A DNA stretch of 64,000 nucleotides, taken from the NCBI RefSeq assembly GCF_028294535.1, contig NZ_JAQBIE010000007.1, positions 62,001 through 126,000 on the forward strand. Direction: 5' to 3'. The notes under the pieces are model-generated. The model saw nothing but the letters and a program-made list of their open reading frames with translations, searched no databases and was not told the DNA's origin. The stretch comes from Paracoccus onchidii. Lineage in GTDB: Bacteria > Pseudomonadota > Alphaproteobacteria > Rhodobacterales > Rhodobacteraceae. Position 1 is the stretch's first letter. Each line of letters begins with the position of its first letter. Both the position numbers and the translations under genes were made by a program. This document shows positions 45,548 to 56,400 of this stretch, piece after piece.

Positions 45548-46804
45548 TTATTGGAACACGGCATCTGGGGAATCGAGACTGTCCGAACCTTCAAATCCGA
45601 TGTCCTGCAGGCCAAGTGCATTGACGGCCCGTTCAATGTCCTGGGTTTGTGCAACCAGCGCATCCACCGCCGCCATGACCAGCGCTTCGCCGGTTTCGTT
45701 CCCGCGTGCAAGCATCTGGTCATAGGAGGTGCCGGATTCGGCCACCGTCTTGATCCGGCCAAGCTGGGCGACACTGTTGTTCAGGCCGGCCGTCAGCGCC
45801 TGATCGACGTCGGCATCGGCGGCAGCCACCAGCGATGACAGGCTTTCCCCCGAAACCACGCTGCCATCCACGCGGGTATAAGTGCCCAGATAGACATTGC
45901 GGATACCCAGGCCGTCGAAGTAGTGGCTGTTATGCGTATTGTCCGAGAAGCAATCATGCTCTTCTTCGGGGTCATTCAGCATCACGCCCAGTTTCATCCG
46001 CTCGCCCGCAAGCTCGCCATAAGACAGGCTGCCCATGCCGGTCAGCATCGCGATGACGCCTGCATCCGGATCCGAGGTCAGGGTGGTCATTGCCTCGCCG
46101 CCCTCGGCCCATTGCGCGGTCATCCATTCAAGATCACTGATCAGCAAATCCGTCGCAGCCTGCAAGTATTCGCCGCGGCGGTCGCAATTTCCGCCCGTGC
46201 AATCGTCGCCAGCGGCGAAATCGGTCCAGGGGCGCTGGCCGGCGCCATGATCGGTGCCGTTCAGATCCTGTCCCCACAACAGGAATTCAATCGCATGATA
46301 GCCGGTGGCGACATTCGCTTCGATCGCATCAGCTTCGTGAAGCGTGTCCGACAACAGGGCCGGGGTGATCGAGGACGCGTCGACCGTCGTGCCCGACAGG
46401 GTGAATTCGGGATGGCTGATGACGTTCAGCGCCGCATATTCATTGGCATCCGATGCACCGCCATATGCGGGATCAACGTAATCGATCAGGCCTTCGTCCA
46501 GCGGCCAGGCGTTCACCTTGCCTTCCCAATCATCGACGATGGCATTGCCAAAGCGATAGACCTCGGTCTGTTGATAGGGCACTCGCGCCGCAATCCATGC
46601 CTGACGGGCGGCATTCAGCGTATCGGCGGACGGATCGGCCAGCAGGGCATCCACCGCGCCTTTCAGTTCCTGTGCCTTCAGCAAGCTGTCTTCATAGGCG
46701 GCATAGGCGATTGCAACATAGTTGGAAACTACTTCCGGCTTCCCGGCCATGGCCGGCGCCGCAATGGCGCAAGCCAGCGCGGAAATGGTGAGGGTCGTTT
46801 TCAT
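45548..46804 (-). CDS. Imelysin family protein (peptidase M75, IrpA-like)
   Basis: A 418-residue periplasmic or surface protein: signal peptide MKTTLTISALACAIAAPAMA and the imelysin core with the intact GxHxxE motif in TGYHAIEFLLWGQD (Gly168, His170, Glu173). Family members such as IrpA and ICMP bind or handle iron and are often made under iron limitation. It is the first gene of a four-gene operon with DUF1111, imelysin-like and DUF1513 genes. The ATG at 46804 begins the signal peptide. A possible iron-regulator site lies about 70 bp upstream. Confidence 0.88.
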   Translation of the reverse strand: MKTTLTISALACAIAAPAMAGKPEVVSNYVAIAYAAYEDSLLKAQELKGAVDALLADPSADTLNAARQAWIAARVPYQQTEVYRFGNAIVDDWEGKVNAWPLDEGLIDYVDPAYGGASDANEYAALNVISHPEFTLSGTTVDASSITPALLSDTLHEADAIEANVATGYHAIEFLLWGQDLNGTDHGAGQRPWTDFAAGDDCTGGNCDRRGEYLQAATDLLISDLEWMTAQWAEGGEAMTTLTSDPDAGVIAMLTGMGSLSYGELAGERMKLGVMLNDPEEEHDCFSDNTHNSHYFDGLGIRNVYLGTYTRVDGSVVSGESLSSLVAAADADVDQALTAGLNNSVAQLGRIKTVAESGTSYDQMLARGNETGEALVMAAVDALVAQTQDIERAVNALGLQDIGFEGSDSLDSPDAVFQ

Positions 46805-46873
46805 GCTGTCCTCTCGGTTCGGCTTGTTCGCCGCCTGATCGGGGCGACGTTGCGCTGAAATTCCTTGCAAACC

Positions 46874-46889
46874 TGATCCGGCCTGTCAA
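46874..46889 (-). promoter_or_regulatory. Possible iron-responsive site and -35 box for the imelysin operon
   Basis: TGA-N9-TCA (46874-46888) fits the dyad of RirA/Iron-Rhodo-type sites in alphaproteobacteria. It overlaps a perfect minus-strand TTGACA (46884-46889) whose -10 partner is weak (AAGGAA, 46861-46866). The motif is short and could occur by chance. Confidence 0.3.
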
Positions 46890-47418
46890 TCCTGAGAATT
46901 TTTATGGGTATTGTCGCGGCGTTCGTCCGGCGGTGTGTCGGTTTGGGCGATGATGTCAGGTTCAATTCAGGGTGGTGTTCTGTGGTGGTTGCGCGTCGCG
47001 AGTTATTCCGGTTTTCGGGTCATCGAAATGTAATGCCTCGTGTCGTTTTTCTGAATCTCGCCTTTTTGGGCGTCTGCTGAATAAAATCAGATGTGATGCA
47101 GGGAAATTTCGCAACGTGCAAGTCATGTACCCAAGGTGTTGATTCCGGCATCTGCCTGATGGCTGACATCTCGATGTAAATATTCATGTAATATATTGAA
47201 ATATAATATGTAATATCGCTGAAATTTCGGTTTCATGTCTGATGGCCCGGGTCTCACGTCTCGGGCACGATCAAGATCGTTCGTCATGGAAAGAATGTTT
47301 TTTGAGAGGGGGTTCAATAAAGTTTTATTGACATCACGATCCTGTTAATCTTTTTTTGAGACAAGCCATCACCATCGCCCCAGTGATGACGGCCCGAACG
47401 AAAAATCGGAAGGTGGCC
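46890..47418 (+). promoter_or_regulatory. Long AT-rich control region upstream of the giant autotransporter
   Basis: This gap has no supported gene. From about 47020 on it is clearly AT-rich, unlike the surroundings. It holds two direct copies of ATGTAATAT (47186-47194 and 47208-47216, 22 bp apart), a related ATGTAAATAT at 47174-47183, a consensus -10 TATAAT (47202-47207) between them without a recognised -35, and an AT-rich dyad CAATAAA-GT-TTTATTG (47315-47330) followed by TTGACA (47328-47333). These suggest several regulator sites, possibly of an AT-binding silencer such as MucR/Ros-type proteins (inference). Confidence 0.5.
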
Positions 47419-50400
47419 ATGCTACGTCTCGTCAGCACAACCTCTTGGTGTGCGCTGCTGTCTGTTGGGCAAAAGTGTACTGAAGCCGGAAATCACCGCA
47501 TGCTGCGGTTGGCAATCGTTGCGGCGGTCGCGTTGTTCTTGTCTGGCGCGCCGGGTGTCGCGCAGACACCGCCGCCGGAACCAAGCGACAGTTCGGCCGT
47601 AGATGATGCCGTTACCAATCCGGTAACGGGTGAGGAAACCACCGTCACCCGGCTGCTGCTCGATCCGGCAGGCACCCCGACGGCAGGGGATACCGCTTTT
47701 GTGCAGACCGCGGACGGATACACATTTCTGGTCAAGGATGCGGGCGAGATATTCTATAACAGCGATACGCCTCCGATCGCGTTTACGATTGTTTCGATCG
47801 CCGGCGACGACGCCTCGGTGTCCAGTCCGGAAGCATCCGGAAACGCGGATTTTCCCCTCGGCCAGACCACGACCGCGTTCGAGAATGATTTCAACAGCTC
47901 CGGCTCTGAGGGTACGATTGATCCGCCGATCGATGTGTCCGGGCCCAATGGCGTGCAACAGGTCGTATCGGGCCAGAACGGGCGGAACGGCCGTGCAGGT
48001 GCCCTGTTCGTGCCCCCCAGCAGCGGCGGGCGCGGGGATGACGGCCCTCTGCAGCGCCAAAGCCTGAGCAGCGATGTGAACGCGACCAGCAATATCGGTT
48101 GGGAGATCGGCAGCATCGGTGGTGATGGCGGCACCGGTGGCAATTCCTATCTGAGCTTCTGGAGCGGGCGCGACGGTGGCGATGGCGGGGCGGGCGGCAC
48201 GGTCGAGGCCACACAGACCAGCTCTAGCACCATCGCGACCAGTGGCAGCGGAAATTACGGAATATTCGCCTATAGCCGCAGCGGCGAGGCCGGTAACGGT
48301 GGTTCGGGCTTTGCTGCCCCCGGGGGTGGCACGGGTGGCCATTCGGCGGATGGCGGCACCGTGACGGTCAACCAATATGGCGAGGTGTCGACGACCGGCA
48401 GCAACGCCCACGGGATCTATGCGCTGAGTGTCAGCAACAATGGCGGCAATGGCGGCAACCAATGGGGGCTGGTCGGCGAGTCCGGCAGCGGAGGTTATGG
48501 CGGCGATGGCGGGCAGGTTTTCGTCAACACCCATGATGGCGCGACCATTCTGACCTCGGGTGATTTCGCCAATGGCATTTTGGCGCAATCCATCGGTGGC
48601 AGCGGTGGCTCGGCAGGGATCAGCGGCAACTTGCTGGTGTCGTTGCTGGGGCAACCCGACAATGGTGGCAATGGTTCTTCCGTCACGGTCAGCAATGGCG
48701 GTGCGATCCAGACCTCGGGGCGTTTGTCGCGCGGGATCATGGCGCAATCCATTGGCGGCGGCGGCGGTGCAGGGGGCGCCGCAGCTGGGTTGGTGTCATT
48801 GGCCCTGGGTGGTGTCGGCACGAATGGCGGTTCGGGCGGCGCGGTCAGCGTGACCAATACCGGCAGCGGCAGGATCTCGACCTCGGGCGATCTGTCTGAC
48901 GGGATCATGGCGCAATCCATCGGTGGCAGCGGCGGTCAGGGCGCGAATGCCTATGGTCTGGTCGGCGTTGGCGGCAGTGGATCTCGCGGCGGCAGCGGTT
49001 CTGCCGTCAGCGTCACGAATCTGGGCAGTATCCGGACTGAAGGCGACGGCGCACGCGGTATCGTGGCGCAGTCAATCGGTGGCGGCGGTGGCGATGGAGG
49101 ATCGTCTGCGGGCATGGTCGCGGTCGGTGGCAGCGGTGCGGGCGGCGGCGGCGGTGCCGCAGTTGATGTCGTGAATGACGGAATTATCACCACCCGGGGC
49201 GAGGATGCGATGGGCATTCTGGCGCAATCCATCGGTGGCGGTGGCGGCAACGGAGGTTCGGCGGGGTCGATCGGCGCTTTTGTCGGGGTCGGCATTGGCG
49301 GTGCGGGCGGCGGTGGCGGTGGCGGCGGTGCCGTATCGGTGGCGTTGTCGAACACGGATGGCAGCCAGCCTTCAAGCATCCGCACCGAAGGCGATCGCGC
49401 GACCGGTGTATTCGTGCAATCCGTCGGCGGTGGCGGCGGCAATGGCGGCGGTGCGGTCAGCGTCGCGCTTGGCGCGTTTGGCGCGGCATCGGTGTCTGTT
49501 GGCGGGTCGGGAGGATCTGGCGGTGCCGGAGGCACGGCAATCCTGAACGGATCGGGGGACAGTTCGGTCCAGACCGGCGGCGATGATGCCGCTGGCGTGA
49601 TCTTGCAATCTGTTGGCGGCGGCGGCGGCAATGGCGGGTATGCGATTTCGGCTGCGGTTTCCGGCGGTCCGGTATCGGGGTCGCTGTCGGTCGGCGTTGG
49701 TGGCTCGGGGGGCAGCGGAGGTGCGGGCGGCGAAGTGCGCGTCGGCAGCATTGACGGGTCGGGAAACCTGACAGCTTCAGGGTTTTCGGGCAGTGTCGTG
49801 ACAACGGGTGATCGGTCTTCTGGGCTGATCTTTCAATCGGTCGGCGGCGGTGGCGGCAATGGCGGTCTTGCGGTCTCAGGCTCCGGGGGTGCTTCGTTGG
49901 CATTCTCCGGGAATATCTCGGTTGGTGTCGGCGGGTCCGGCGGTTCTGGCGGGGCCGGTGGCCGTGTGCGCGTGCAAACCGATGCGGGTATCAGCACCGG
50001 GGGCGACAATTCGATCGGCTTGCTTGCGCAATCCGTCGGCGGTGGCGGCGGCAATGGCGGCGGTGCCATCGCAGCGGGGCTGAATGCCAGTGCAGGTGGC
50101 GCCTTTGGTATCAATCTGGGCGTTGGCGGTTCTGGTGCGGCGGCAAGCAATGGCGGTCAGGTCGATTTGATCGCGGGCGGTGACACGATCAGGACTTCGG
50201 GCCGGTTCTCGACAGGCGTCGTGGCGCAATCCATTGGTGGCGGTGGCGGCAATGGCGGCTATGCCGTAGCTGCAGGGGCCGATGCTGGCGGGGTCGGCGC
50301 GGGGAATGTCGGCATCGGTCTTGGCGGTGCGGCGGGCGGAGGCGGAGCCGGCGGCGCGGTGAATGCGCGGGTCGATGCCGCCGTGGGCACGCGAGGAGAT

Positions 50401-53400
50401 GACGCGGGCGCGGTGCTGGTCCAGTCGGTCGGCGGCGGTGGTGGCAGTGGTGGCTTCAGCGTTGCCGCAGGTGTTTCCGGCGGAGGTGCAGGGGCGGGGA
50501 ACGCCACGGTGTCGCTGGGTGGAACCGGTGGCAGCGGCGGGGCAGGCGGTGGCGTGACTGCGGATGTCACGAACGGCGTATCCACCGAAGGCGACAGATC
50601 TTCCGGCGTGGTCGTCCAATCGATTGGCGGCGGCGGCGGCAATGGTGGCTTCTCGGTATCAGGTGCGGTTTCGGGCGCTGGCACGGGCAGCGGTTCGGTT
50701 GCTGTCGGTTTGGGCGGCGCGGGCTCTGCCGGGGGCGCAGGGGGCAGCGTCGATGCGACGGTTGACGGCGGCGCGACGACCGAAGGCGATGATTCAACCG
50801 CGATTTTGGCGCAGTCCATCGGTGGCGGTGGCGGCAATGGCGGTTTCAGCATCGCCGGCACGCTGACCGGATCTGGTGTCGGCAGCGGTGCGGTCAGCGT
50901 CGGTCTGGGTGGCAGCGGTGGCGCCGGTTCGGATTCGGGCACGGTCAGTTTGACCAATAGCGGCGCGGTGTGGACCCAGGGCGATCGCTCTGCCGGGGTT
51001 GTCGCGCAATCCATTGGCGGCGGCGGTGGCAATGGTGGCTTCAGCGTTGCCGGCTCCGTGGCGGGGGCGGGCGTCGGGGCCGGAACGGTCAGCGTCGGAT
51101 TGGGCGGCAGCGGTGCCGGAGGCGGCAATGCCGATGCCGTCACGGCCTCGTCCAGTGGGACGATCCTGACCTATGGTTTCTCATCCTCGGGTTTCGTCGC
51201 GCAATCCATCGGTGGCGGCGGTGGCAATGGCGGTTTCAGCGTCAGCGCCGCCCTGGCCTTTGGGGGCACGGGGGCAGGCAGCGTCAGCGTGGGGCTGGGC
51301 GGCAGCGGCGCTGGCGGTGGAGACGGTGCGACGGTTACGGCCGACATGTCGGCCAATGTCGAAACGCGCGGTGACGCCTCAACCGGAATTCTGGCGCAAT
51401 CGATCGGTGGCGGTGGCGGCAACGGCGGTTTCAGCATTGCGCCCACCCTGTCAGGGGCCGGCGTTGGGTCAGGGGCGATCTCGGTCGGTCTTGGTGGCAG
51501 CGGCGCTGGCGGTGGCAATGGTGGCGATGTCGGGCTGACCGTTGCCAATGCTGTGTTGACGCGGGGTGATCAGTCATCGGCCGTGGTTGCGCAGTCGGTT
51601 GGCGGCGGCGGCGGCAATGGTGGCTTCAACGTTTCCGCAGCGGGCACCGGCGCGGGCACAGGCAGCGGAGCAATCGGTGTCGGTCTTGGCGGCAGCGGTG
51701 CGGCCGGCGGCGACGGGGCCAGAGTGGTCAGCGACGTGACGGGCAATCTGACAACCCTGGGCGACAGTTCGGCGGGGCTGGTCGTTCAGTCGCTTGGTGG
51801 TGGCGGCGGCAATGGCGGCATGAATGTTTCGGCTGCCGTTGCGGTTGCGGGGGGCGGATCGGGCGGCGCATCGGTCGGTCTGGGTGGCACGGGGGGTGCC
51901 GGAGGTAATGCGGGTGCGGTCACATCGACTCTGGCCGGGAATGTCGTGACGGCGGGGGCCGATTCTGGCGGTGTTACCGTTCAGTCGCTTGGCGGCGGCG
52001 GTGGCAATGGCGGCTTGAATGTGTCTGCAATCGTCTCTGGCGCGGGCACCGGCTCTGGTGGTGTATCTGTCGGTCTTGGCGGCAGTGGCGGCGGCGGCGG
52101 CGATGCGTCGGATGCCGACAGCACGATTGCCGGGAATATCTTGACCTTCGGGGAAAACGCATCGGCGGTTACCGTGCAATCCTTGGGCGGCGGCGGCGGC
52201 AATGGCGGCCTTAATGTTTCGGCTGCGGTCAATCTGAGCGGAACCGGCGGCGGTGCGTTGGCGGTGGGGCTGGGCGGCAGCGGCGGCGATGGCGGCAATG
52301 CCGGATCGGCCAGCAGTGTGGTGACCGGTGATATCAGCACTACGGGCGATGGTTCGGCGGGCATGAATGTTCAGTCGCTGGGTGGCGGCGGCGGAAACGG
52401 TGCCGTCAATGTCGCGGGAGCCTTGAATGCCGCGGGCACCGGGGGCGGTGCGGCGGCCGTCGGCATCGGCGGGTTCGGCGGCAGTGGCGGACAGGCGGGC
52501 GCGGCCTCGGGCACGGTGACGGGTGATGTCACTTCTCTTGGCGATCGCGCTGCCGGTGTGCTGGTTCAGTCTGTCGGCGGTGGCGGCGGCAATGGCGGCC
52601 TGAACGTGTCCGGCGCGGTTGCTCTGGCGGGAACAGGATCGGGTGCGGTCAGTGTCGGAGTCGGGGGTGCCGGCGGCGGTGGCGGGGCCGCAGGCACGGC
52701 CGCAGGAACCGTGACCGGTGATGTCTCGACCATGGGTGCGGATTCAACGGCCATTACCGTTCAGTCGCTGGGTGGCGGTGGCGGCAATGGCGGCGTGAAT
52801 GTCGCAGCCGCGATCAGCGCCGCCAGCAGCGGATCGGGCGCATTGGGTGTCGGGGTTGGTGGTTTCGGCGGTGATGGCGGAAACGCGGCGGCCGCGACCG
52901 GACAGTTTGAGGGTGACATTGGCACCGTGGGCGATCGTTCGGCTGGGGTTCTGGTGCAATCGCTTGGCGGTGGCGGCGGCAATGGCGGCGTGAATGTCAG
53001 CGGCGCTATCAGCCTGTCCAGCGAGACCAGCGGCGCGGTTGGCGTCGGAATAGGCGGTTTCGGCGGCGATGGCGGCGATGCGGGTGCCAGCTCGGGCGAC
53101 ATGGCGGGGGATGTAACCACCCGCGGCGATGACGCGACCGCCGTTCTGGTGCAGTCGCTTGGTGGCGGCGGCGGCAATGGCGGGCTGAATGTCAGCGGCG
53201 CCATCAGTCTGGGCGGAAGCGGCTCTGGCGCGGCTGCGTTCGGGATCGGCGGTTTCGGCGGGGGCGGAGGCGCTGCGGCAGATGCGACGGCCAGCTATCG
53301 CGGCACGGCCCTCAGCTTTGGTGATCGCTCAGCCGGGGTGGTCGCCCAAAGCCTCGGCGGCGGTGGCGGCAATGGCGGGTTGAACGTCGCCGCCGGCCTT

Positions 53401-56400
53401 TCTGTCGGGTCCAGCTTTTCGGGCGCGCTGGGGCTGGGCCTTGGCGGTTTCGGCGGCGGCGGCGGCGCGGCGGGATCGGTGGATCACGATGTGACGGGCT
53501 ATGTGGAAACTGCAGGTGTCGATGCGATCGGGATTCTCAGTCAAAGCCTTGGTGGCGGTGGCGGCAATGGCGGGCTGAATGTCAGCGGCGCAGTGTCTTT
53601 GTCGCGTTCGACCAGCGCGGCGGTCGGGCTGGGCGTTGGCGGGTTTGGCGGCGCGGGCGCGGATGCGGGCGCGCTGACGGCATCGACCGTCGCGGCGGGC
53701 GTGCTGACCTATGGTGATCGCAGTTCGGCCATCGTGACCCAAAGCCTTGGCGGCGGTGGCGGCAATGGTGGAACAAATGTCACCGGCAGCATCAATCTGA
53801 CCCAATCCAGCGGCGGTGCGGGCAGCCTTGGGTTGGGCGGCTTTGGCGGCGGCGGCGGAAATGGCGGGGCGGTGACCAGCACCGTTTCAACCACCACCGA
53901 GCATGACAGCATCACGACCTATGGCGATGACAGTCTGGGCGTTCTGGCGCAATCGGTTGGCGGTGGCGGCGGGACCGGCGGCGTCAATGTTTCTGGCGCG
54001 GTCAGCCTGACCGGCCAATCGGGTGCAGCCGTTGCACTGGGTGTCGGCGGCTTTGGCGGAGCGGGGGGCAACGCGGGCAGCGTGGATCTGGAGGTGACAG
54101 GCACGGTCCAGACACTGGGGAATCGCGCGCATGGCGTCATGGCCCAAAGTCTTGGCGGCGGCGGCGGCACAGGCGGAACCAATGTGTCGGGCACGCTGGC
54201 ACTGACCAAACCTGCCGGATCGGACACGATTTTCTCGATTTCGGCAGGGGTTGGCGGTTTTGGCGGCGGCGGTGGCGATGCTGCGGATGTGACACTTGGC
54301 TACGGAGGCGCGTTGACGGCGCTGCCGCGCAGTGTCGATGCCGGAGGCAATGTCGTGCTTGATGCGGCGCAGGGTGCCAACGGGCTGGTGGCGCAATCCA
54401 TCGGCGGCGGCGGCGGCGATGGCGGCGTGAATGTCAGCGCCGGGGTCGCCATCAGCAGCAAACCCGGTGCCGGCCAGGCTGATGACAGCAGCTCTTATGG
54501 GGTATTGGTCGGTGTCGGCGGCTTTGGCGGCACCGGCGGTGATGCGGGTGCCGTTTCGGTCGATGTCGCCTCTGGCAGCAACATCCGGGCGCATGGCACC
54601 GGTCGTTCAGGGCTGCTGGCGCAATCGATTGGCGGCGGCGGCGGCAATGGCGGATTGAACGTCAGCGGCGGAATCGTGTCGGACACTTCGCTGATCGTCG
54701 GGGTCGGCGGCATGGGGGGCAATGCCGGTTTGGCTGATGATGTCAGCGTGCTTGCCCGCGCCGATATTGCCGTGACGACGGATCCGACTGATATCGATGA
54801 ACCCAGCGATGACAGTTTCGAATCCAAGCTGCGCGACATCCTGGGCGATTCGATCGTGGATGGTGCGCGGGACATGGTGGATTCGAAAGGTCTGAAAACC
54901 TTGTTCGTGGATCTTGGCCTGTTCGAGGATGACGCCGACCTTCCCGAGACCGACGGATCCGCAGGGCTTTTGGCACAATCCATTGGCGGCGGCGGCGGCA
55001 ACGGCGGGTTGAATGTCAGCGGTGGCGTTGCGCTCAGCAAGGATGGCAAGATTCCCTCGATTACCTTCGGTATCGGTGGCTTTGGCGGCGCGGGCAATGT
55101 CTCGGGCGATGTCGATGTGGATCATCAGGGCACGATTGATGTCGCAGGTCGCTGGAAGCACGGTATCTTTGCGCAATCCATTGCGGGCGGCGGCGGCAAT
55201 GGCGGCCTGAATGTCAGCGGCCAGCTGAACTGGGGCAGTTCTGACAGCACCGGCGGCGCAACCGATCTGAGCGTGGTTGCCGGTCTTGGAGGGCACGGCG
55301 GCACGGGTGCGGATGCGGGCAATGTATCGGTTGTCTCAAGCGGAGATATCACCACGCAGGGCTATCACGCGCGCGGATTGTTTGCGCAATCCGTTGGCGG
55401 CGGCGGTGGCACCGGCGGCATGAACGTGACCGCGGTTGCAACCAAGGACAGCTCGCCCGTCGGAATAGGCGTCGGAGGATTTGGCGCAGGCGGCGGAAAT
55501 GCCGGAGATGTCACGGTGCAGCGCGGCACCGCGCTGGAACGGGCCGGAACGATCAGCACTGATGGGATCGGTGCCCATGGGATCGAGGCCAGCAGTATCG
55601 GTGGCGGTGGCGGTGATGCCGGGATCAATGCCGTGCTGGGATTCAGCAAGACAACCGGCAGCAACAGCGACGGCGGTTCGGCGTCAGAACGCAAGACGCC
55701 CACGAATACCGGCGTCGATGACAGCGTGATCGCGAATTTCAACTCGGTCCTGGACGAACTGGAAGGCAAGACGGGAAGCGGCTCGGGCGGAGGCGACGGC
55801 AAGCAGGTCAATTCAGCGATGATCGCGATTGGCGGCTCGGCCGGAAATGCCGGTGCAGGCGGCGATGTCAGCGTCACCCATTACGGAGATATCGTCACGG
55901 CCCGCAACAGCAGCCACGGCGTCATGGCCCAGTCACTTGGCGGCGGCGGTGGCAACGCGGCCTTCAATCTGGGCTTGATCTTCGAGGCAGGCAACAGCGA
56001 TAACAACAAGGGCTTTGGTCTGGCGATCGGCGGCGGCACCGGCGATGGAGGATCTGCGGGGAATGTCGTTCTGGACAATACCGGTCAGGTCGGCACATCG
56101 GGCGATGATGCCCATGGATTGTTTGCCCAATCGGTTGGTGGTGGCGGCGGGAACGCCGGATATACATCCCTGACCACCGGCGGCGACGGCGGCAACATCG
56201 CCATTCAGATCGGCCGGACGGGCGGCACGGGTGGCACCGCAGGCGATGTCGTGGCCAGCAGTGATGGCATGGTGCGCACCGAAGGTGCGCGTTCTCACGC
56301 GTTGTTTGCCCAATCGATCGGCAATGGCGGCGGTAATTCCAGCGCAAGCTCGGTTTCCCTTGCGACCGCAAAGACAGAGGATGACAAGGGCAACTCCTTC

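Noticed and set aside
47123-47317. 64-residue minus-strand open frame in the AT-rich control region
   Set aside because: No ribosome site or recognisable domain; it covers the phased repeats and -10 box, so it is more likely non-coding.
50227-53739. Regular 195-bp repeats as a possible CRISPR array
   Set aside because: The repeats are coding, far too long, vary in sequence and lie in one open frame.
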